Assembly (NCBI GenBank): GCA_014529385.2
Contig: CM043965.1
Span: 60,845,433 to 60,909,432, forward strand
Origin: Adiantum capillus-veneris
Taxonomy: Eukaryota > Streptophyta > Polypodiopsida > Polypodiales > Pteridaceae
Reading direction: 5' to 3'
DNA: 64,000 bases
Part shown: positions 47,649 through 59,149 of the stretch, one piece after another
How the letters are laid out: every line of letters begins with the position of its first letter
How positions within the stretch are numbered: the stretch's first letter is position 1
Made by a program: the position numbers and the translations under genes
Notes under the pieces: model-generated
What the model saw: only the letters and a program-made list of their open reading frames with translations
Told to the model about the DNA's origin: nothing
Databases searched by the model: none

Positions 47649-48669
47649 TCCTTAAAACTCTACTTTCACCTTATCTACCATCAATAATGCTCTCTTTTGA
47701 GCCCACATCCATGACTCAAGCAGACAAAGAAGACCCGCAATGTTGATATTCAGAAAAAATCATAATCCTGATTTGTTAGCTTGTAAATTAGTATTTTTAA
47801 TAATCTTAATAAGGGGTCTTCAACCTATAAATAGACCCCTCTCGTTCTTGTAAAACAACCTCCAATATCTCACATAGCACCCCAACACTCTATGCGTGAG
47901 GAGAGACTTAGGTGTAGCAACCATTTTGGGAGCTTCACTTTTGGTGTAAGAGAAGCTTTCAAGCTACACATTGCAAGTGAGAGAGCGTGAGTTCAAGAAT
48001 CTCAAAACCACTGTTGTATATGCTCCTCCATCATCAATAAATTGAGGTTTGGTGGATCAAAGACGTGATTCGACGTTCAAATCTTCGCTCCCTCCATTTA
48101 TGCAATACGGTTTGGTGAATTCAAGGTGACTTGTGTATTTTGAGTTTCTATCGATTGATCTTGTTTTAGAAAGTGTTTTAGTGTGTTTTCATTGTCAATT
48201 TTGTGTCCATTGTAAGACGGTATTGTGGTGAGAGGTCTTCGACACCCTAAGACACTGTGATTGTGTTGGCAATGTTTAGCATTCACTAAGCATTGAGTTA
48301 GTTTTGTACAAGATCAATGATAGCATCATAACGAACCATCTCCATTTGCAAGTCACAAATAAAGTATTATGCAAGATCCATTCCTCTCTCTCTTCCCTTT
48401 GCTCTAGCTCTCTCTAGTCCATTTTGTGTGTGTCTTGATGTGAGGCTGCTTGTGTGTGCTTTGTGGTGTATCTTCCTGGTTGTGACAAAATCTCTCTTGC
48501 GTCCTAGTTTGTATACCATAACTAGGTGGTGCCCCTATCTTGTTTGGGTTTGGCTGTGGGTTTGTTGTTGTGTTGTGCTTGTGGTTGCTCCAACCCCAAT
48601 TGAGTAGCACGGGAGCCTTGAGGGGTGTTTAGAGGTCGCCTCTCTTGTTGCCTGCCCCGGACCGCCTCA
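45936..48669 (+). repeat. Tat LTR B (3' LTR)
   Basis: TGATAGC start and GCCTCA end as in LTR A. Length 2,734 bp. The CA run (47,004-47,055, about 26 units against 9 in A) and CT run (47,602-47,645) account for much of the length difference. Its end joins copia LTR sequence at 48,670. Confidence 0.93.
47004..47055. repeat. CA microsatellite in LTR B
   Basis: About 26 CA units. LTR A has about nine. Confidence 0.96.
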
Positions 48670-48697
48670 ACATCACTACCACATGTATATGGTAACA
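48670..48697 (-). repeat. Start of copia 3' LTR
   Basis: Minus strand TGTTACCATATACATGTGGT and onward matches the start of the 5' LTR (TGTTATCATATACATGTGGT) with one change. It is cut at 48,670 by Tat LTR B. Confidence 0.92.
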
Positions 48698-48710
48698 AAT
48701 CCCCCGTGTG
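48698..48710 (-). other. Copia polypurine tract
   Basis: Minus strand CACACGGGGGATT directly before the 3' LTR start. Confidence 0.75.
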
Positions 48711-48867
48711 AGTGATGCGATGAATGAGAGCTGGCACATAGAGTATAGGGAAGTGCCATGCCTTGAGGACATGATCAATCCACAAAGGGGAGTAAGCCCA
48801 AAGCTTTGTGGAAAGCTTTGAACCTCTCACGAGACAACGCCTTTGTGAAAAGATCTACAAGGTTGTC

Positions 48868-49200
48868 CTATGCTAGCACATAAGCCAAGTTGATCTCTCT
48901 TGCTAAGAGCCTCTCCCTGACATAGTGGTAAGGCACCTCAATATGCTTTGTGCAAGCATGAAAATTTGGGTTCCTCATAACTGCCAATGCGCTTTGACTA
49001 TTAGTGTAGATAGTGTTGGCAGTGTCCTTTCCAACACCCAAATCAGCCATAAGGTGTTTGAGCCATACACAATCAACTGTAGTTGTGAAGGCTACCTTGT
49101 ACTCAGCCTCACAACTAGAAGTGGCCACAGTAGGTTGCTTCTTGCTCAACCATGATATGCATGAACTGCCAATCATGAAACAAAAACCACTCGTGGACAC
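48868..49200 (-). pseudogene. Copia RNase H
   Basis: TSGFCFMIGSSCISWLSKKQ, PTVATSSCEAEYKV (catalytic Glu), IYTNSQSALAVMRNP (the usual catalytic Asp of the DNQSA motif reads Asn here: T-N-S-Q) and HTCTKHIEV-like text give a copia RNase H. The frame is open for 110 codons. The altered DxQ motif suggests loss of activity. Confidence 0.9.
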
Positions 49201-49304
49201 TCATGTGTCAAAACAACTATCCCAATTTGAGTTTGAAAAAGCATGTAAATCTGGTGGTAATGATCTCCCCTTGTGATAAAACAAGCCAAGATGTAAAGTG
49301 CCAC

Positions 49305-50200
49305 TTAAGTAGCAAAAAATACTATTGAGAGACTGCCTGGGCTATACATAAATTTGTTGGCCTCTGAGAGTGCAAATTGAATATTCTGCCTTGTGTTGCA
49401 TACATGAATAAGGAATCCAACTGTAGTTTGATAAAGAGTGACATCAATAGGATCACCAGCATCATGAAGACTCGATTTCAAACCTCTTTCCATGGGAGTG
49501 GAAATAGGGTTGCAATTTCAAGTCCAAACTTACATAGCAATGTCTCTATGTAACTTGTCTGACACAAGCCAATACTACCATCACACTGCTTAAACTCTAT
49601 ACCCAAGTAGTGATGCAATAGCCCCAAATCTTTCATTTTGAAAGTGGTATTCAAATCAGCCTTAAATTCAACAATATGTCTCTCATTTGGTCCAGTGATC
49701 AGCAAATCATCCACTTAGAGAACCACAATGAGAAGTACATCACCCTCACGCTTTACATATAATGTGCTTTCTGTTGGACTGTCGTGAAAGCCTCGTTTGA
49801 CCAACTGAGTTTATACCAAGCACGAGGAGATTGCTTCAACCCAGACAAAGATTTCTTACATCTGCACACTTTATCCTCTTGTCCTTTCTTGACAAAATTG
49901 CGAGGCCGCGTTACAGAAACTTCCTCAAATATGTTACCATTCAAGAAAGTAGTAACAATTTTTGACAGATGTACATCCCAGCCAAAATGAGATGTCAATG
50001 CATATAGAATACACACAGTAGTCATACAACGTGGGAGAAAAATTCTCTTCATAATCTATGCCTTTTTTATGTGCATAACCCTTGCAACAAGTTGAGCCTT
50101 ATAGCGATCAATATCACCATCCTGCTTGCATTTCAACTTGTAAACCCACTTGTACCAATGGCCTTTTTTCCAGGAGGCAAAACACATAAATTCCATATGT
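49305..50200 (-). pseudogene. Copia reverse transcriptase
   Basis: Pieces in order: TSHFGWDVHLSKIVTTFLNG with NIFEEVSVTRP (50,052-49,880), KSLSGLKQSPRAWY (about 49,800), then after a break VDDLLITGPN (about 49,700) with the catalytic pair of the YVDD box, FKMKDLGLLHHYLGIEF (49,650) and YQTTVGFLIHVCNTR (about 49,400). The order is typical of copia RT. A stop lies at the start of the VDDL piece and other frameshifts occur. Confidence 0.9.
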
Positions 50201-50597
50201 CATTTTCTATAAGTGATCATTTTTTTATTGCATGGCAGCCATCCATTTTTTTGAATTTTTGCTTCATCAAAAGATAGAGGTTCATGAGCATCACATAAGC
50301 TGGACACAGCCAAAGCATAAGAATCTGATGCCAATAACATGCATGGCGAGAACCTGAACAAGTATGACTAAACAAAGACTATCATGCAATGTATGCACCA
50401 GCCATTTTGGCATACATCTAGCCTGCTCCTTCTCAGCCTTTCCTCAACCATTACATCATGTACATTTGCATTAGTAATAGGCTGATCTGTAACATTTTCA
50501 AAAACCCCCATAGGTTGTACATTTGCCTCACTGGAATCTACATTCGAACTTTGACCATTAAAAAGAGGCAACAAAGTGTCATAAATGTCCTATGAGC

Positions 50598-51640
50598 TTA
50601 CATTAATGTCTCTAGTACATGACAACAAGGGTTGAACAGAATCTTCCACAAACACAATATCCCATGAAACCAAGATACACTTTGTTTGCAAATGATACAA
50701 CCTGTAACCTTGTTTTTAGCACTATAGCCAACAAAAATACATTTGATAGCCTTATCATCCAATTTTTTACGTTGTGTTTGTGGCACCAAAGCATATGCCA
50801 AATAGCCAAAAACACGCATGCACTCAATAGAGATCTTTCTATCATGCCATGCTCCATATGGAGTCATAGACTACAAAGATTTTTTAGGACACCTATTAAG
50901 TTCATAAGTGGCACACATAATAGCCTCAAGCCAAAACAAATGTGGTAAAGCTTGACTTTTGACCATACATCTTGCCATTTTTATAAGAGACCCGTTTTTC
51001 CTCTTAACAACACCATCAAAACTGTACATTGGTGTTTTATTCCACGACTAGCCAGAAATGCATTAAATTTAGGAGACATATACTCCCCCCCTCAATCGGA
51101 ACGGAGGGTGCCCATAGTACATTTTGAGACATTTTCAGCCATAGCCAAAAATTGCTTGAAGCACAAAAACACTTTGGACTTCGCTTAAGCGGATACACCC
51201 ATGCATGCCTAGAGTAATCATCAATGGAAGTCATGAAGTAAAGGTAATTTCCCAAGGACAGAGTTTGCATGGTCCCACAAACATCACTATGCACAAGCTG
51301 CAACCTACATGTGGCCCTAGTTGAACCATCCTTTTGAAACTTCGGACGCTGCATCTTACTCAAAATACAACCTTCACAAACATGTTTGACAAGTGTAACC
51401 ATATCATATTTTTGCAAACATAGAAAATTGGCAAAATTCAGATGCCCAAAATGTGCATGCCAAAGTTTCTCATGTGAAATAGCCTTAGAATCCACAACAA
51501 CATTTGCAAAATTCTTCCCACACTTGTCATACAAAGTGAGCTTATATAGCCCACGACATAAAATGCCAAATGCAACAATTTCATTACCAAAATTGAGATC
51601 ATGTACGTACATCTGTCATCCACAAATTTGACTACAAGAC
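50598..51640 (-). pseudogene. Copia integrase
   Basis: 51,612-51,037: LWHAHFGHLNFANFLCL, CEGCILSKMQRPKF (HHCC module), LQLVHSDVCGTMQTLSLGNY (first catalytic Asp) and YFMTSIDDYSRHAWVYPLK. The second Asp region is damaged around 51,100, where S-V-P-I-E-G-G appears in place of an SDRGGE-type motif. 50,867-50,598 is the C-terminal part: MTPYGAWHDRKI, FGYLAYALVP and KAIKCIFVGYSAKNK. A frame break separates the two. Confidence 0.9.
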
Positions 51641-51899
51641 CAAGTCTAGCAATTGCAAATACAAACAAAAGATTCTTCTTGATCCCGAGTACATACAATG
51701 CATCAACAAGTGTGAAAAAACTGCCATTTGCAGTAGTAAGCACAACCTTTCCAACTCCATGAATCAGATAAGAGGCGTTATTAGCACAAGTGACTGAATT
51801 CCCATGAGGGACAGACTCAAGAGAGGTAAACAAATCATGATGCAAGGTAATATGCTTTGTAGCACCACTATCAAAATACCACACATGTGAATCTTGCAT
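51640..51899 (-). pseudogene. Copia aspartic protease
   Basis: HVWYFDSGATKHITLHHDLF with the D-S-G triad, followed by HGVGKVVLTTANGSFFTL and VDALYVLGIKKNLLFV, the second half of copia protease. Open frame for this part. It runs in frame toward the integrase pre-domain before a shift. Confidence 0.92.
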
Positions 51900-52049
51900 G
51901 CATCATGGACAGCAGGATCATACGTACAATCTGCACTAAAAGCCCACTCTTTATCTACATTACAATCACAATCTCCTTTCACAAAAGACTCCACAATAGA
52001 TACACTTGTATTGGACCCTATAGTTGATCCAACCTCTTTCTTCTTAGCC

Positions 52050-52348
52050 TCTTTTGCCTTCAATTTTGGACACTACTTGATCAAGTGATCATTAGCTTTA
52101 CAATAATGGAAATGCATTTTCTTTTTTCCCTTTTCACCAAAATTCCTAGACGAATTGTTGTCAGCAGAAGCATTAGGAACATGCGATTTACCACTCACAA
52201 AAGAACCATGAGAAGTGGCTACATTACTATTACCACCTTTTCTTTGAGCAACAACAAAGGCATGTTCAGTTGCACATTGTCTAGTCCTGTTTATCTGTAA
52301 AGTGAATCTTGCAAAATAGCAATGTGCATAATCCATCAAACTTGACAA
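52050..52348 (-). pseudogene. Copia nucleocapsid
   Basis: HYCKANDHLIK then a stop (52,073) and CPKLKAKEAKKKE. This is a CCHC-type knuckle with the first Cys replaced by His in this reading (F-H-Y-C) and a short CX3H spacing. It is followed by a basic tail. Confidence 0.75.
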
Positions 52349-52405
52349 CTTCTAGATTTCCTTGGGTCATAAGTCTCCAAGTACTAGCAAAATTCTGGTA
52401 AGAAT

Positions 52406-52963
52406 CTAGCAAAGCATCAAGAACATTCTGCATAAGGGAACTGTCAGAAATGATTTCGCCTGCAAAAATAAGCTTCTCATTGATATCTTGACACCAGTAA
52501 GGAAAGTGTCCATATGATCTTCCTCATGCATAATCTTCGACTCCAGCTCTTCACGCAACAATGCAATTTTGACCTCATTGCAACTTGCATAAAGACTAGC
52601 TAGAATATCCCAAGCCCGTTTTGCAAATTTTGTTGAATGAATGTGAGGAGTAATAGAGCACTTTACAGACAATGCAATCAATGCATGAGCCTTTACATCT
52701 TTTACATCCCAACAAGCTTGCTCAATTGTAGGCAAAACAGATCTGGCAACACAAATCCTACCACCAAAACTTGCGACATCCTCAATATCGCCTACATCTT
52801 CAGAACCATGACGTACATCAATGCCCTGCACAATATTCCAGATATCCTTTGACACAAGGATATGTTGCATCATATAAGCCCACATAGGGTAATTGTCCCC
52901 ATCCAAACTATCCTTAGCAAGCAAGCATCTTGAACACATCTGTGTTGTTGTCAGCCATGGCAA
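52406..52963 (-). pseudogene. Copia Gag
   Basis: DSLDGDNYPMWAYMMQHILV is the DUF4219-like N-terminus of copia Gag. IALSVKCSITPHIHSTKFAK, AWDILASLYASCNEVKIALL and MHEEDHMDTFLTGVKISM form the UBN2 block. The frame starts just after a Met (52,963) about 270 bp from the primer site and breaks near 52,406, with the rest in the 52,348 piece. Confidence 0.92.
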
Positions 52964-53232
52964 ATGACATTACACCTGATGTGAAATTTGCTCAAAAAGA
53001 GGAGAAATGAAGCAAGAACAACACGTGCTACATAGCACAAACCGTAGAAGGTTGTAAGGAACCTGCTATGCAAAAAATGGCACTGATAGAAATTTTGCAC
53101 AAAATGACAAAATGAGCCCGAATCAGAAATCTGAATAGACCTCCTGATGCTTGCCAAAGCTCATAGAAATCGAAGAAAGTGAGAAGACGTGTGTTGGAGC
53201 TACTGTTGACTAAGTCCAAGAGGATGAAACCT

Positions 53233-53245
53233 GCTCTGGTACCAA
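53233..53245 (-). other. Copia primer-binding site (tRNA-iMet type)
   Basis: Minus strand TTGGTACCAGAGC, one base from the TGGTATCAGAGC consensus. Confidence 0.88.
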
Positions 53246-53475
53246 TTATTGTAATTAGGGTTGCAGGAAAACACACACAGCTTGGAGAAGACGAAGGAAG
53301 CTTAAGGAACACAACAGAGAGTATATTACTTATTGTGCAATGGAAAGATAAGATAGCCCCAAAGTGATGGGCGTATATACAATGCATGGGGGACAAAACC
53401 TCCCATGGAGGGAAAAAGTGCCCCGATGGTCCTAAGTGTGCTCACACACATCACTACCACATGTATATGATAACA
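53246..53475 (-). repeat. Copia 5' LTR
   Basis: Starts TGTTATCATATAC at 53,475 and ends at the primer site, about 230 bp. Its two ends match 48,670-48,697 and 34,676-34,748. Confidence 0.9.
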
Positions 53476-53479
53476 TAGC

Positions 53480-54490
53480 CTGCCAGAGCACCCAAGGCCG
53501 ACAGTGTCTCACCTGCCATAGCCATGAGCTCCAAGGCTCTCTTCTCTGCCTCGATGTACAATGAGGGACAATGTCCAAGTATATATACCCCTACTCTTAG
53601 CTAGCTTGCCGTGCATGTGGGATAAGGAATTGTGCCATGTGGCGGCCAATGGGTGATCCACCACCAAAAGCCCTCAAAACTTTATGTTTTTTAATTTTAA
53701 AACTTAAAAAAAACTTTTTCTTTCCCTCTTTTCACTGCCCTATAGTCTTCTGCTCGGTACTCCAATGATTGGGACATCAAAACCCACCAAAAGCCACCAT
53801 CCCATACTTCAATCCTTGTTAAGCTTCACCCTGTTTTGACCTTGCAAGGCCCTTGAATTGAGCCGACCAAAATCACCAAAATTCATCTGGTACCATCCTT
53901 CAACCTTCAGTATCTTGCTCGTCTGGACTCTGTTTGACAAACCGTCACTTTGTGTGGACTTCATATACCGCATAGAAATCATACAAACTCTAGCAAAGCT
54001 CCAAACGCCTCATATGGCACACCAATCGAGGCGAGCATCCTGGCAAAGAACTAGCCCCCAGTGAAACTTGGACTGGCCATATCTTGGCAACCAAGACTCC
54101 AAATGACAATCTGAAAAGACTAACATACTCCACATAATGAGCTCTTCACATCCATATGCTGAAGCTAGCTTAAACCACTTGTCTCCATTTGCCTCGTCCA
54201 TCTCAGATCTGCAATGCACTCCAGCTTTCAATTGATCTATCTTTCACTATGTAGCTCCGTTTGACAAGGCGTCTGGACCAGCTTGTACAACATCTCAAGA
54301 TCTACATCACAAAGTAAAAATCCAACACTTTGAACATTCTTCACCTACCATCCCATCTAGCCCATTTTGGAGTCCTTTTTAGCCTAGAAAATCACATAAA
54401 GCATACATCTTCATTGTCGCATGACTGCCCAGGTCTTCCATACCTGCTTAATCCATTTTCCCTGCACTTCTCAGCATACATACCATTGCT
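53480..54490. other. No gene recognised
   Basis: Flanking sequence of the copia element. Short open frames without motifs. Confidence 0.5.
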
Positions 54491-54531
54491 TGTGTCCTCT
54501 CCTAGGGTCAACACACTTTGGCTGTACCAAT

Positions 54532-54850
54532 GTGATTTTAGAAGGCCTGAAGAAGAAACCTGCAAACAATGAATTTTTGCAAGGAGGACACATGTCAAAA
54601 AACTTGATCAAAATTCTATACCCTAACCTATTTTCTCCTTACGTGATTTTAGAAGGTCTAGAGGAGCGTTTCAAACCAAAGAATTTGTGCTAGGATGAAT
54701 ATGTCAAAAACTCAAACATGTGTCCTCCTTACCTGATTTTAGAAGGCCCAGAGAAGGGATTGATAACAAAGAAGTTTCACAAGAATGATGCATGTCAAAA
54801 AACTCGATCAAAATTTGGTACTCTATAATGTGTCCTCCTAATTTTTGTAG
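54532..54850. repeat. Three imperfect tandem units of about 90-111 bp
   Basis: Units start with TGATTTTAGAAGG at 54,533, 54,644 and 54,734. Each contains a CATGTCAAAAA-type block and a TGTCCTCCT-like end. Confidence 0.85.
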
Positions 54851-55606
54851 TCAGAGGCTCGTTTTACTACCCTTAGAAAATTGCATAGGGAGAACCCCCT
54901 TTATTAAGAAACAATTCTTTGAGAAAATAGACTTTAAAAAAAAACCCGAGGGAAAAACACACCTATAAGCACCATTTTGAGTAGTGAGTCTCACTCAAAA
55001 TTTTGGCAAAATACAAAAATTGAGCAAAAATGACACCTATTGGAATTTTGAGCTATATATAGTATGTCAATTATCAACCTTGATATTTTGTGCACACTGG
55101 TCAAATACATGCAAAACAATCAAATTCATTTATTGTAATTGGTGCCAAATCAAATGTTGCTCATATAATTATGTAGTATTATAAATAGTAGAGTTTTAGG
55201 CTTACAATGGCTTATCTATGGGTCAGCCCCTTTCACACACGAGCGTTCACATTTGACTAGTCACACTAATTTATATTGTAATAAATATTGTGGTGCACCT
55301 CTCATTAGAAATCACCCAATCCCTGGCCATGTACCTATGGGATCAAGAAGCCTGGCCCATGAGTCAATATAAGACAAATAATAAGAATGTCATCCTAAGT
55401 TAATAGGAAAGCAAGAAATGTGATAGAGGGTTTACCTCTAAAGGATTGTTCTTGGTTTTCCCCAACAAGTCATGTGCATTCCTGGTCGAGAAATTCTTGG
55501 GAGGGTAGATCGGGGGTTCCATTAGGATTGATCACGAGCGACATTATTTGTATGCAAGTTTGCAAAACTTTTGGGATGCACATGACGACCATCTTGTAGG
55601 GTGACT
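54851..55606. other. AT-rich, no gene recognised
   Basis: No motif seen. Confidence 0.5.
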
Positions 55607-55662
55607 TATGATATGAGCCCTATGATTTGAGCCTTATGATCTAAGCCCTATGCTTTGAGCTA
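55607..55662. repeat. Four 14-bp tandem units
   Basis: Variants of TATGATNTGAGCCC, end to end at 55,607, 55,621, 55,635 and 55,649. Confidence 0.9.
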
Positions 55663-56163
55663 AAAATCTTAGGATTTTTAGTTGAGCACTCACATGAGAG
55701 GACCTATCAAACTAGGTTTGATGGTTGGAACCTCAGAGTAAGAGAATGGGACATGGGGAAGAATAAGGGAGCAGTGGTAAAAATGGTTATGGCATCCTAG
55801 GCATTAAATGCCACGTTAGTATGAAAGAAGGTTGGTGGGGGAAACTCAAGAAGAGGAATCTGTTCGTAGAGTTTCTCTCTTTTTTTTTCCTTAGGATTTT
55901 GAACATTTTCTTGGAGGGTTTGTCGATCTGTTGTGCCCACCGTTTCCTGAGAAACATCAAGGCTTGTTTGGCGGCTAGATCCTCCTTGCTTTTGAGCTTT
56001 CTTGTAATTTTAGCTATTTGGTTTTGGACAACAAGGTCTGTAGATGCTGAGGATTTGAGCTCTGAGAGGGTTTGTGTCAGGCCTAGGGTAAGACCGGGGA
56101 AGCCAAGGGCTAGGACAAACATACAGTACAGGGGGGGGTCCCTATAATTAGCTAGGCAAGGCC

Positions 56164-56231
56164 TATATAATGCAGGATTGGGTCAAAGGTGGCATGCTCC
56201 AGCCCCCTCAGTCTCACACTGGTATTAGAGC
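56164..56231 (+). other. Possible LTR end with TATA box and iMet-type primer site
   Basis: TATATAA at 56,164-56,170 and TGGTATTAGAGC at 56,220-56,231, one base from the initiator-Met primer consensus, preceded by CTCACAC. This suggests the 3' end of an LTR on the plus strand. The LTR start is not recognised and no gag follows clearly. Confidence 0.4.
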
Positions 56232-56287
56232 TTAGGAAAGGGAGAAGCTATGGAGGAGGGAGGAAGGCCTTTCATAGCGCACGCAAG

Positions 56288-56290
<3 letters not shown>

Positions 56291-56354
<64 letters not shown>
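56291..56354. repeat. CT microsatellite
   Basis: About 32 CT units. Confidence 0.97.
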
Positions 56355-56356
<2 letters not shown>

Positions 56357-56693
56357 GCGAGCTTCGGCATGGACAAGCCCTCTTGCAAGGAAGGGGGGAT
56401 GGATGTGGGCATGGCCCCCTGACTACGTAGAGCCAAGGAGATCGAGGACCATGGTAACGATCTCAAGTATGCACACACACGGTCTATCGACCTGCACAAA
56501 ATTGTGTCGGGGTCTGCTTGATGGAATCGCCTTATGGATTATGGAATTTTTTGCTTCTTGCTCCCCCTTTATTGAGCAAGCTACGAAGCATCATGAATAG
56601 ACTTTTCTTTGCGGCACTGGCCCGCCGACAGAGTCCACCATGGCTGCTATTAACTTTGGCTCATATGTTTAGCAAAGATGCCCTATTTTGGGC

Positions 56694-56694
<1 letters not shown>

Positions 56695-56725
<31 letters not shown>
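56695..56725. repeat. Poly-C run of 31
   Basis: Uninterrupted C. Its length may be inaccurate in an assembly. Confidence 0.9.
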
Positions 56726-56728
<3 letters not shown>

Positions 56729-56731
56729 CTA

Positions 56732-57856
56732 GGAGTTTTTTCCCACAGTGCAAGGCAGCGGGGAAATAACAAGCTTGCATGGAGGAGTCGAGGTCCAAGG
56801 GAAGGCAGCAAGATTGAACAGTTGTTGGGGAAATTGGGGTTGGGGCAATGGAGAGCTTCTATAAATTCCAAAAAAATCAAAGATTTTGTTGAGTTTCAAA
56901 CTAAGCCATGGTGCTCAAAAAATGGCTTTCAAGGCAAGGCCTCAACCATGAAAGGCCTCGAAGCATGATGTTGGCTAGGCCATTTTGACAAATTTTCGAC
57001 CAATTTTTTTTGCAATTTTTATAGACATAAATAGCAAAGCTAAAGCATTTGCAAGATTGTGAACACCTACCAATTCTAAAGTACAAAGCATGACTTGAAG
57101 CTCGATCCAAAGACCAGATTTTCAACCTTGGGCGGTCGTTGTTCGAGTTCGGGAAGCCAATCGGCTCAAGGATCAAGTAAGCTCAAACACACCGACCATG
57201 TGATCGCGACACGGCGAGATGATTTGCTTATTTAATGAGGTATGCATTAGTATTTAATTTTGTTTGAATATACTACGACATGGCTATGGCATGTAAAGGA
57301 TATGCTCATTGCCATGGATGTTTCTCCATATTTGTGCAATTATGGCACTCAAGACACAAGAAAGGCCATAGCATGGTAGTGCTTGAGAATCTCACGGAGA
57401 TCAGCATGGCCGGTGCTAGACTCGATGAGCAAGGCAAGGTTTTCTAGTAGTACCAGCATGTTAGGCATGGCATTTGCCTTATAAGGAAAATGTAATCAGG
57501 AAGCCCAATCATTACTTCAATTCTACGAAGCCGACAGTCAAAATGGTAAAACTCATTTCATCGTCGGCAAGACACAACCAATGGGATTCCATCGATACAT
57601 TCCAGCAGTATGGTAAATGCCTATAGCATTGAGAAACCCATGTATGCTTTGTTTTTTGTAGTTAATGTAGATTTTTTAATAGTTTTAATCCGGTATATTA
57701 CTTGACAAGGTCGACAACCAGCAAAGTTAATTTTCTTTTAAATCTGTTTCATATGACACTGCCACAAGGTGCACCTGTTAGCACCAAGCTAACTCGGATA
57801 TCATTTCTCGGAGCTCTCATTGTAAAAACACTTATTATTTTGATAAATCGGGAATA
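56732..57856. other. No gene recognised
   Basis: Non-coding by eye. May be internal sequence of the 56.2 kb LTR remnant. Confidence 0.45.
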
Positions 57857-58695
57857 TTGTAACTCTTATTTTTTGGATAAACTTTGTAATTGATGATCCG
57901 GGGCTACAAGCTTCCAAATTGTATCAACCTGTCATTATCCATCTTTAGTTAAAGCTCCTAGATTATTAGTTTTGACCACCAAAAACCTTGGCTAGGATAT
58001 AAAAGCCAATTTCTGTGAGTTATTTTTAAGTTTTGGATAATGAAATATAGAGTGTGAGCTAACGGCACTCATTTCTCTCCTTCTCGCGCTTCCTACTCCC
58101 TCCCCGGTTGTCACATTGCAGTCGCGTTTGTTGCATTGCAACCGCAGGTAAGAGCTCTACGCATTGACGTAAGCATTTCATAGTATTTCATAGCTTTTGG
58201 CGTCGCCAACCCGCGGCCTAATTTCATCATAAGTAGAAATTTACACTTCAAAATCAAAAACTAAGTATAGGCGGGCTATTGGGGCATCATTGCTAAGCAT
58301 TTAGATGCATTCTAGGTCGAAAACGACTAGGTCAAAATTCCACTGCTGTTAATAATCGTGATTTTTTCACTTGACCTAAAGTGGGATTTGAGACCATAAA
58401 CATGTATGCTTAGGTCTTATAAACATGTCCTAGAAGTTTCGCTACGTTTGGATGTCATTTGATGCTGTAATGGATGTGATTTGTTTGCCGATGAACGATT
58501 GGCTTTTGGTGATTTCAGTCACTTGAGTGTAGCTTGAGTTAGATGCGAGTTGTTTGTTGTTTTCTGAGAGATCGACAGCCTCTTGTATCCTCTATGCACT
58601 AGTCAAGTCAGCTTCGTCCCATGGATTGACAATTTAATCGTGGTTCTCGCTAAATCTGCAATAAGGTAGGAGTGAGGTTAAACACCCGTCCCACA
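57857..58695 (+). repeat. LTR-like sequence with TATA box
   Basis: The 3' end is fixed by a primer-type sequence at 58,696. A TATAAAAG box lies at 57,998-58,005. The start at a TGTAAC (57,857) is a guess. No partner copy in the window. Confidence 0.45.
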
Positions 58696-58718
58696 TTTGG
58701 CGCCGTTTTTCGGATATC
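58696..58718 (+). other. Primer-binding site (tRNA-Asp-like variant)
   Basis: TTTGGCGCCGTTTTTCGGAT follows LTR end CCCACA. Same variant as at 6,661-6,683 on the minus strand. Confidence 0.65.
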
Positions 58719-58753
58719 GAAGAGACCTAAACTAGGGAAAAACACGAGCATCT

Positions 58754-59115
58754 TGTGAAGTTATCTTTTAACTTCATTGTTAACCCTCACGGCTCACGGA
58801 CACCCTATCACCTACGAGACGGACGTTGTAACCTACGGTGGACATTGTATTATTTATTTGGTAGAGTCAGGTACCGGGCTTGTCGGTCCAATAGGAAAAA
58901 GGTAAGAGTGATCGCCGATGAGAGGCGCACTCTAACTGGGACATTCAAGGGATTAGTTGGCTAAGCATGGGCGCCCAAGTGTGAATGGGGTGAGTTCATA
59001 TAAAAGCCAACTAAACCTAAAATTCACTTATTCTCTCATTTGTGCAATAGAAGAGTGCTCTTGCTCCATCTCCATCTCCATCTTCTTCTTCTTCACCTCC
59101 TTGTGTGTGTGTGTA

Positions 59116-59149
<34 letters not shown>

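Larger units (their letters stand above)
34747..48669 (+). mobile_element. Ty3/Tat tandem array: truncated pol, LTR, full internal, LTR
   Basis: 34,747-40,034 and 43,314-48,669 are near-identical direct repeats of about 5.3 kb, each running from inside pol through the end of pol and a whole LTR. With the unique gag to RT part (40,035-43,313) between them, the structure is partial internal, LTR, full internal, LTR. This is what unequal recombination between LTRs of adjacent copies, or a truncated multimer, would leave. The array sits inside a copia LTR. Confidence 0.9.
48670..53475 (-). mobile_element. Ty1-copia element with 3' LTR split by Ty3 array
   Basis: Minus-strand order: LTR 53,246-53,475, iMet-type primer site 53,233-53,245, gag, zinc knuckle, protease, integrase, RT, RNase H, polypurine tract 48,698-48,710, then the first 28 bp of the 3' LTR (48,670-48,697). 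The last 73 bp of that LTR are at 34,676-34,748 on the far side of the Ty3 array. Confidence 0.92.

Noticed and set aside
55821-56147. 108-codon plus-strand frame with a hydrophobic segment
   Set aside because: Looks like a possible small membrane protein, but it lies in a likely LTR, overlaps an equally long minus frame, and has no homologue I know.
56189-56600. Open frames with Ser-Leu repeats
   Set aside because: Coding of a CT run. No domain on either side.
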